Part shown: positions 23,806 to 29,122 of the stretch, piece after piece
Numbering within the stretch: position 1 is the first letter of the stretch
Layout: each line of letters starts with the position of its first letter
From: DATHYU01 sp033722675
Lineage (GTDB): Bacteria; Actinomycetota; Acidimicrobiia; Spongiisociales; UBA11373
Direction of reading: 5' to 3'
Assembly (NCBI GenBank): GCA_033722675.1
Contig: JAWVYO010000024.1
Coordinates: 1 to 29,122, forward strand
Length of the DNA stretch: 29,122 bases
The notes under the pieces: model-generated
Database searches by the model: none
Seen by the model: only the letters and a program-made list of their open reading frames with translations
Told to the model about the DNA's origin: nothing
Made by a program: the position numbers and the translations under genes

Positions 23806-24653
23806 CGGCTCGGGTGCTTTCGGGGAAGGACGTCGCCTCGGCGGTGCGCGCCGAGGTGGCCGATCGGGTGACGGCGCTCTCCGAGCGCGGGGTCACCGTC
23901 GGTCTCGCCACGGTGCTCGTGGGCGACGACGGGCCGTCGCAGATCTACGTCCGCAACAAGCATCGGGCCGCCGAGTCGGTGGGGATGCGGTCCTTCGATC
24001 ACCACCTGCCGGCCGACGCCTCGATGGACCGGATCCTCGACCTCGTGGGGTCGCTCAACGACGACCCCGGGGTCGACGGGTACATCGTCCAGCTGCCCCT
24101 GCCCGGCGACGCCGACCCGCAGCCGGTCGTCGAGGCCATCGACCCCGACAAGGACGCCGACGGTCTCCACCCGTTCAACCTGGGCCGGCTGGTCCTCGAC
24201 CGGCCCGGTCCCCGGCCGGCGACCCCGTCCGGCGTGCTGCGCATCCTCGACCACTACGGCATCGAGACGGCCGGCCGGTTCGGCGTCGTCGTCGGACGCT
24301 CGTTCCTCGTCGGACGGCCGCTGGCGATCATGCTCGGGCTGAAGGGTCGCGACGCCACGGTGGCCATCGCCCACTCGAGGACGGCCGACCTGGCCGCACT
24401 CACGCAGCGGGCCGACATTCTCGTGGTGGCGGCGGGACGGCCCGGGCTCGTGGGTCCCGACCACGTCAAGCCCGGAGCGACGGTGATCGACGTGGGCACG
24501 AACCGGACCGACGACGGGCTCGTCGGCGACATCGACTTCGACGCCGTTTCCGCCGTGGCCGGTGCGGTGACGCCGGTCCCCGGCGGGGTGGGTCCGATGA
24601 CCATCGCCAGCCTGTTGCTGAACACCGTGGAGGCGGCCGAGCGGCGAGCGTGA
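23802..24653 (+). CDS. folD: Methylenetetrahydrofolate dehydrogenase / methenyltetrahydrofolate cyclohydrolase
   Basis: Makes 10-formyl-THF from 5,10-methylene-THF with NADP. At 283 aa it has the normal length. Hallmarks are Tyr49-x-x-x-Lys53 in IYVRNKHRAAE with catalytic Lys53, GYIVQLPLP, DKDADGLHPFNLGRL, the NADP loop VVVGRSFLVGRPLA and the end TPVPGGVGPMTIA. I choose the TTG at 23802, which overlaps the purH stop (TTGA) and gives the family-like start TARVLSGKDVA. GTG 23814 is the alternative and would lose the first four residues. Confidence 0.95.
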   Translation: MTARVLSGKDVASAVRAEVADRVTALSERGVTVGLATVLVGDDGPSQIYVRNKHRAAESVGMRSFDHHLPADASMDRILDLVGSLNDDPGVDGYIVQLPLPGDADPQPVVEAIDPDKDADGLHPFNLGRLVLDRPGPRPATPSGVLRILDHYGIETAGRFGVVVGRSFLVGRPLAIMLGLKGRDATVAIAHSRTADLAALTQRADILVVAAGRPGLVGPDHVKPGATVIDVGTNRTDDGLVGDIDFDAVSAVAGAVTPVPGGVGPMTIASLLLNTVEAAERRA

Positions 24654-24686
24654 TCGCGGCCGGAATCCCGCACGGGCGTTCCCGGT

Positions 24687-24715
24687 TATATTGACAAGTA
24701 TCGATATGACAGGAG
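24687..24715 (+). promoter_or_regulatory. AT-rich promoter/operator candidate before the luciferase-like oxidoreductase
   Basis: A rare AT-rich patch: TATATT (24687-24692) as a possible -10 box, the palindrome TATCGATA at 24699-24706 flanked by two TGACA copies (24692-24696 and 24707-24711), then AGGAG at 24711-24715 before ATG 24721. The palindrome in the leader could be an operator, but no regulator gene is adjacent. Confidence 0.4.
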
Positions 24716-24720
24716 ACCCG

Positions 24721-25791
24721 ATGCGGCCGTTGCGTTTCGGGCTGTTCATGCAGCCCGTCCACGACCCCGACGAGCACCCCACCCTCGCCCTCGAACGCGA
24801 CCTGGAGCTCCTGGAGCACGTCGACCGCCTCGGGTTCGACGAAGCGTGGATCGGTGAGCACCACTCGACGGGATGGGAGACCATCGCCTCGCCGGCCGTC
24901 TTCGTCGCCGTCGCCTCCCAGCGCACCCGGCACCTCCGGCTCGGGAGCGGGATCGTCCCGCTGCCCCTCCACCATCCCCTCGTGGTCGCCGACGAGTGGG
25001 TGCTCCTCGACCACCTGACCCGGGGGCGCGTGATGCTCGGCGTCGGACCCGGCGGCGGGCTCCCCACCGATCCGCTCGTCTTCGGCCTCGACCCCGCCGA
25101 GCAGCCCGGCCGGTTCATCGAGGCCTTCGACACGATCATGCGCCTGTTCGCCGATCCGGAGCCGCTGACCGAGGACCGGGGCTGGTACCGGTTGCGGGAG
25201 GCGACGCTCCAGCTCCGCCCCTACACGCAGCCCCATCCGGAGATGGCCATCGTCACGGGCTCGAACACCGACGCCCTGGAGCGGATCGGCCGCCACGGGC
25301 TCCGGTGGCTGGTCGGCACTCCACCGGACCGGTTCGACGAGGCCTGGGCGCACGTGGAGCGGGGGGCAGCCGCCGCAGGCCGCCCGGCCGACCGGTCGGT
25401 GGCGACGCTGCCCGTGACCGTGCATCTGGCGGGCACCCGCGCCGCGGCGATGGACGCGGTGCGGGAGGGAAGCGCCCGGGAGCGGTACGACTTCTCCACA
25501 CCGATCTCCGGCCTCCCCGAACCGGAGGCGCCCAGGGAACGCTGGGTCGAACATCTCGCCGGTCGCCCGACGGTGGTGATCGGCACGCCCGACGACGCCG
25601 TCGAGAAGCTCGGCGCCCTGCTGGACGCGACCGGTGCGGGCGGCCTGCTGCTCACCACGAAGGAGTGGGCCGGCCGACGGGAGATCCTCGACAGCTACGA
25701 GCTGTTCGCCCGGCACGTGATCCCGGCCCTCACGGGCCTGCCCGCCGGGCCCCGCGCCGCCGATGCGGCGGCGCGTCGGCTCATGGAATGA
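24721..25791 (+). CDS. Luciferase-like (LLM class) flavin-dependent oxidoreductase
   Basis: A 356-aa TIM-barrel of the bacterial luciferase-like monooxygenase superfamily. Family traits are RFGLFMQPVHDPDEHPTLAL at the start, FDEAWIGEHHSTGWETIASP, LRLGSGIVPLPLHHPL, LLDHLTRGRVMLGVGPGGG and a C-terminal VVIGTPDDAVEKL. The EHH/WETIASP version resembles alkanal- and limonene-monooxygenase-like members. I cannot tell FMN from F420 use, nor the substrate, from sequence alone. A TTG at 24691 is in frame, but ATG 24721 has AGGAG 5 nt upstream and starts exactly where the family does. Mycobacterium also has an LLM gene between sucD and purN, from memory, though its position differs here. It is convergent with the small minus-strand gene. 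Confidence 0.92.
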   Translation: MRPLRFGLFMQPVHDPDEHPTLALERDLELLEHVDRLGFDEAWIGEHHSTGWETIASPAVFVAVASQRTRHLRLGSGIVPLPLHHPLVVADEWVLLDHLTRGRVMLGVGPGGGLPTDPLVFGLDPAEQPGRFIEAFDTIMRLFADPEPLTEDRGWYRLREATLQLRPYTQPHPEMAIVTGSNTDALERIGRHGLRWLVGTPPDRFDEAWAHVERGAAAAGRPADRSVATLPVTVHLAGTRAAAMDAVREGSARERYDFSTPISGLPEPEAPRERWVEHLAGRPTVVIGTPDDAVEKLGALLDATGAGGLLLTTKEWAGRREILDSYELFARHVIPALTGLPAGPRAADAAARRLME

Positions 25792-25821
25792 ACCGGACGA
25801 CGGGTCGGTGGCGGTGGGCGC

Positions 25822-26031
25822 TCAGGCGGCGCGGCCGACCACCGACGCGATGGTGGTGAGCGGGAGCGACACGACGCCCGACCCGGTGTGGACGAGGAGG
25901 CACCAGTCGCCGTGGGTGACCTCGATGCCGAGGTACTCCCCGACGACCGTCCGGCCGGTCGTGGTGGTGGCGGTGTAGAGATGGCCGGGCCGGAGGTTGG
26001 CGGCGTCGACCCGCGCTTGCGAGGTGGTCAT
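25822..26031 (-). CDS. Small hypothetical protein (69 aa), possible small beta-barrel
   Basis: I do not recognise this protein. After ~13 residues it reads as a run of beta-strands and turns (LRPGHLYTATTTTGRTVVG, EYLGIEVTHGDWCLLVHT, GVVSLPLTTIASV), which suggests an SH3- or Sm-like small barrel. That is an inference from pattern only. ATG 26031 is picked because the upstream extension of the frame is Arg/Trp-rich and unlike protein. It has no strong ribosome site and lies 43 bp behind the thioesterase gene on the same strand, so the two may be co-transcribed. A longer overlapping frame on the same strand is Arg/His-rich and was rejected. Confidence 0.6.
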   Translation of the reverse strand: MTTSQARVDAANLRPGHLYTATTTTGRTVVGEYLGIEVTHGDWCLLVHTGSGVVSLPLTTIASVVGRAA

Positions 26032-26069
26032 GAGAGCCCATCGGCGTGTCCGTGGCGCGCCTTGAGCCC

Positions 26070-26083
26070 GGTGACTAGTCACC
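26070..26083. promoter_or_regulatory. 14-bp perfect palindrome at the thioesterase stop codon
   Basis: GGTGACTAGTCACC is its own reverse complement and contains the minus-strand stop codon (26075-26077). It lies upstream of the 69-aa gene, so it could be an operator or a recognition site. It is too short and loopless to be a good terminator. Confidence 0.3.
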
Positions 26084-26455
26084 CAGTCCGTCGACGAAGC
26101 GGTCCCGGTCCACGGCCACCCGCCAGATCGTGCCCCGCGCCACGATCCTGTCGCCGTCACGGACCGTGACCGTGTAGGTGAGCCGCCGACCGTCGACCTC
26201 GGTCACCACCGCGGTGGCGACCACCTCCGACCCGGCGATCGACGGCGCCAGGTGCTCGACGTCCACCCGCACGCCGACGGTCGTGGATCCGGTGTCGAGG
26301 GCATCGGCCACGGCGTCGACCGTGGCCTCCTCGGAGAGGGCCACCACGCGCGGTGTGCCGAGCACCGGCACGTCGCCGGACCCCAGTGCCGGGGCGAGAT
26401 CGGCGTCGCCGACGGTGAGGGCGGCGGTGCCGGTGAGGCCGGGGGCGAGCTCCAT
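26075..26455 (-). CDS. FlK-like hotdog-fold thioesterase
   Basis: A 126-aa hotdog protein of the fluoroacetyl-CoA thioesterase-like family: GLTGTAALTVGDADLAPALG at the start, VEHLAPSIAGSEVVATA in the middle, and the RDGDRIVARGTIWRVAVDR end. Thr34, Glu42 and His68 match the FlK catalytic triad (Thr42, Glu50, His76) in identity and spacing (8 and 26), so it is probably an active acyl-CoA hydrolase. Nothing here points to fluoroacetate. A general housekeeping or acyl-CoA clean-up role is more likely. On the minus strand TACGGT ends 8 nt before ATG 26455, implying a leaderless mRNA. It is divergent from icd. Confidence 0.85.
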   Translation of the reverse strand: MELAPGLTGTAALTVGDADLAPALGSGDVPVLGTPRVVALSEEATVDAVADALDTGSTTVGVRVDVEHLAPSIAGSEVVATAVVTEVDGRRLTYTVTVRDGDRIVARGTIWRVAVDRDRFVDGLGD

Positions 26456-26463
26456 GGCCGTCG

Positions 26464-26469
26464 ACCGTA
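26464..26469 (-). promoter_or_regulatory. -10 box (TACGGT) for the thioesterase gene
   Basis: On the minus strand TACGGT ends 8 nt before ATG 26455. It shares the 99-bp divergent interval with the icd promoter. Confidence 0.45.
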
Positions 26470-26511
26470 GCCGCGACGCCGTCCGAAGGCGGGACCGTGA
26501 TCCCCGCCTGC

Positions 26512-26543
26512 GATAATCGGGTCATCCACCGCGAACCGAGGAG
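26512..26543 (+). promoter_or_regulatory. -10 box and ribosome site for icd
   Basis: GATAAT at 26512-26517 is a good -10 match. GAGGAG at 26538-26543 lies 11 nt before ATG 26555, slightly far but the only candidate. This message should have a ~30-nt leader. Confidence 0.45.
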
Positions 26544-26554
26544 CGCACCGCATC

Positions 26555-27757
<1,203 letters not shown>

Positions 27758-27774
27758 GGGTCCTTCGGCCCGCC

Positions 27775-27788
27775 GTGCGGGTCCGCAC
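27775..27788 (+). terminator. Small hairpin between icd and mdh
   Basis: GTGCG and CGCAC with a 4-nt loop lie 17 nt after the icd stop. It is weak, and read-through into mdh is quite possible. Confidence 0.25.
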
Positions 27789-27795
27789 CCGTCAC

Positions 27796-27824
27796 TAGCC
27801 TGGCCGTACAGCAGCGACGAGGAG
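27796..27824 (+). promoter_or_regulatory. -10 box (TAGCCT) and ribosome site for mdh
   Basis: TAGCCT at 27796-27801 and GAGGAG at 27819-27824, 6 nt before ATG 27831. This suggests mdh has its own promoter besides any read-through from icd. Confidence 0.45.
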
Positions 27825-27830
27825 TGCTCG

Positions 27831-28766
27831 ATGACGAAGGTGACGGTGGTCGGCGCCGGCAAGTACGGCTCGACGACGGTGCAGCGCATCGCCCAGATGG
27901 ACCTGGCCGACGAGGTCGTGATGACCGACATCGTCGAGGGGTTGCCCCAGGGCCTCGCCCTCGACATGAACCAGTCCCGTCCCCTCGAGCGGTATCGCAC
28001 GAAGGTCGTCGGCACCAACGACTACGCGGCGACCGCCGGCAGCGACGTCGTGGTGATCACCGCCGGGATGCCCCGCAAGCCGGGCATGTCCCGGATGGAC
28101 CTCCTCGAAACGAACGCCGGCATCGTCAAGGAGGTCACCGAGGAGATCGCCGCCGGATCCCCCGACGCCGTCGTCATCGTCGTCACCAACCCGCTCGACC
28201 ACATGACCACCCTCGCCGCCCGCGTGTCGGGATTCCCGAAGGCCCGGGTGATGGGCCAGGCCGGCAACCTCGACACCGCCCGGTTCGTGCACTTCATCGC
28301 CGAGAAGACCGGCGCGGACATCCTCGAGGTCGACGCCCTCACGCTCGGCAGCCACGGCGACACGATGGTTCCGGTCCCGTCGCAGTGCTCGGTGGGCGGA
28401 CGTCCGCTCACCGAGGTCCTCGGCGCGGACGAGATCGCCGAGCTCGTCGATCGGACGCGCAAGGGCGGCGCCGAGATCGTCGGTCTGCTCAAGAACGGCT
28501 CTGCGTACTACGCGCCCTCCTCGGCCGCCGCCACGATGGTCCGGGCCGTCCTCGAGGACTCGGGCGAGCAGATGCCCGTGTGCGCCTGGGTCGAGGGCCA
28601 GTACGGGATCGAGGGCGTCTACCTCGGCGTCCCCGCTCGTATCGGCGCCGGCGGCGTCGCGGACATCGTGGAGCTCGACCTCACCGACGAGGAACTCGCC
28701 GACCTCCGCTCCGCCGCCGAGGCCGTCCGCGAGAAGGCCGACGAACTGGACGACCTCGACCTGTAG
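27831..28766 (+). CDS. mdh: Malate dehydrogenase (LDH-like type)
   Basis: Interconverts malate and oxaloacetate with NAD. At 311 aa it has the usual length. The nucleotide loop VVGAGKYGSTT (GxGxxG at 8-13) has Lys-Tyr where Asn-Val is common. Asp in VVMTDIVEG at the end of strand 2 indicates NAD over NADP. The substrate loop PRKPGMSRMDLL has Arg82 and Arg88, which favours malate over lactate. The catalytic relay is Asp148 (GNLDTARF), Arg151 and His175 (LGSHGDTMVP). It is the last gene before the noncoding right end and is followed by a UUCG hairpin. Confidence 0.96.
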   Translation: MTKVTVVGAGKYGSTTVQRIAQMDLADEVVMTDIVEGLPQGLALDMNQSRPLERYRTKVVGTNDYAATAGSDVVVITAGMPRKPGMSRMDLLETNAGIVKEVTEEIAAGSPDAVVIVVTNPLDHMTTLAARVSGFPKARVMGQAGNLDTARFVHFIAEKTGADILEVDALTLGSHGDTMVPVPSQCSVGGRPLTEVLGADEIAELVDRTRKGGAEIVGLLKNGSAYYAPSSAAATMVRAVLEDSGEQMPVCAWVEGQYGIEGVYLGVPARIGAGGVADIVELDLTDEELADLRSAAEAVREKADELDDLDL

Positions 28767-28782
28767 GGCCCTGCTGTCTGCC

Positions 28783-28804
28783 CGGGCCGACTTCGGTCGG
28801 CCTG
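28783..28804 (+). terminator. Hairpin with UUCG tetraloop after mdh
   Basis: GGCCGAC and GTCGGCC form a perfect 7-bp stem closed as C(UUCG)G, extended by a G-T and a C-G pair to nine pairs. It starts 16 nt after the mdh stop. C(UUCG)G is an exceptionally stable RNA loop. There is no T-run, but position and stability make it a good terminator candidate. Confidence 0.65.
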
Positions 28805-28900
28805 CGGCCGCCCGAACAGACGCCGGTCGGCCCTCCTCCGCCAGATGGGGCCCCATCCCCATCGGCGGCCGTGCCCTGCTGCCCGCTCCGCCATGTCTTC

Positions 28901-29116
28901 CGCTCCGCTGAGGCCGTTCCGGGCCACGGGGGCCGAGTCACTTTGGCCTGACGCGCGGGTGTGGCCTGTGGGGTGCTGCCGCCGCGGGTTGCGAGTTTCG
29001 CCCCGCTCCGCTCGGGCCGTTCCGGGCCACGGAGGCCGAGTCACTTAGCGGTGATGCGGGAGATTCCCGTCGGTCGCTGCGCTCCCTCGGGAGCGGTGCG
29101 GGGTGCTGCCGCCGCG
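28901..29116 (+). repeat. GC-rich intergenic repeat, two units, running to the window edge
   Basis: A 43-bp core occurs at 28901-28943 and 29004-29046 with 3 mismatches (key part CCGTTCCGGGCCACGG, then GGCCGAGTCACTT). Each core is followed, after a variable spacer, by the 17-bp GGGGTGCTGCCGCCGCG (28970-28986 and 29100-29116, identical). The spacers differ in length (26 and 53 bp) and sequence. More units may lie beyond the window. Confidence 0.8.
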
Positions 29117-29122
29117 TGCTGC

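Larger units (their letters stand above)
28767..29122. other. Noncoding right end
   Basis: This 356-bp stretch has no convincing gene. The short open frames through it are Arg/Pro/Ala-rich readings of repeated GC sequence without family resemblance. It holds the mdh hairpin, a run of GGCC-containing sequence (28801-28900) and a duplicated GC-rich unit that continues to the edge. Confidence 0.65.

Noticed and set aside
24691..24720. TTG start at 24691 for the luciferase-like gene
   Set aside because: The added 10 residues are not family-like, and AGGAG before ATG 24721 would fall inside the gene.
28845..29048. 67-aa open frame in the right-end repeat
   Set aside because: It is composed of the repeated GC blocks read in two frames. 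It has no ribosome site and no domain.

Overview
The window is a high-GC, gene-dense stretch from an actinobacterium. Several things point that way: codon use strongly biased to G/C at third positions, GTG and TTG starts, 4-bp stop/start overlaps, and several genes with a TANNNT -10 box only 6-11 nt before the start codon (leaderless transcription). The block pcrA ... sucC-sucD ... purN-purH-folD ... mdh follows the gene order I remember from Mycobacterium and Streptomyces. Luciferase-like oxidoreductases, cyclase/ATPase/TPR regulators and Thr/Pro-stalked surface proteins together suggest the class Acidimicrobiia. That placement is an inference from style and order, not from a marker gene.

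Layout. (1) 1-5566: a translationally coupled three-gene module of unknown function. It comprises a large single-pass membrane protein (its 5' end is lost in a corrupted poly-C contig edge) with an extracellular domain, a Thr/Pro stalk and a cytoplasmic tail carrying seven ETVR-PPP repeats, then a 495-aa soluble protein and a 314-aa helical protein. (2) 5641-8330: guaB3-guaA, guanine nucleotide metabolism. (3) 8374-9681: hflX, convergent with (4) 9684-12488 (minus): an adenylyl cyclase-NB-ARC-TPR regulator with a complete cyclase active site. (5) 12594-15592: a hybrid CheA-receiver kinase coupled to a receiver-GAF protein. (6) 15673-17862: pcrA/uvrD helicase. (7) 17928-18359: a cupredoxin lipoprotein. 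(8) 18463-21540: a stand-alone B12-binding mutase subunit, sucC, sucD and udk, apparently one operon. (9) 21692-24653: purN-purH-folD, coupled by ATGA and TTGA overlaps. (10) 24721-25791: a luciferase-like oxidoreductase. (11) 25822-26455 (minus): a 69-aa unknown protein and a FlK-type hotdog thioesterase. (12) 26555-28766: icd and mdh. (13) 28767-29122: noncoding, with a UUCG-loop hairpin and a GC-rich repeat running off the right edge.

How the genes work together. Most of the window is central metabolism: TCA steps (icd, mdh, sucCD), succinyl-CoA entry through a B12 mutase subunit, purine synthesis and salvage (purN, purH, guaB3, guaA), the folate one-carbon supply that PurN and PurH use (folD), and pyrimidine salvage (udk). 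Two signalling islands (cAMP-type cyclase/ATPase and hybrid CheA) lie between them. No tRNA, rRNA, CRISPR array, insertion sequence, phage gene or integrase was seen. The part most likely to hold undescribed biology is the three-gene membrane module at the left end.
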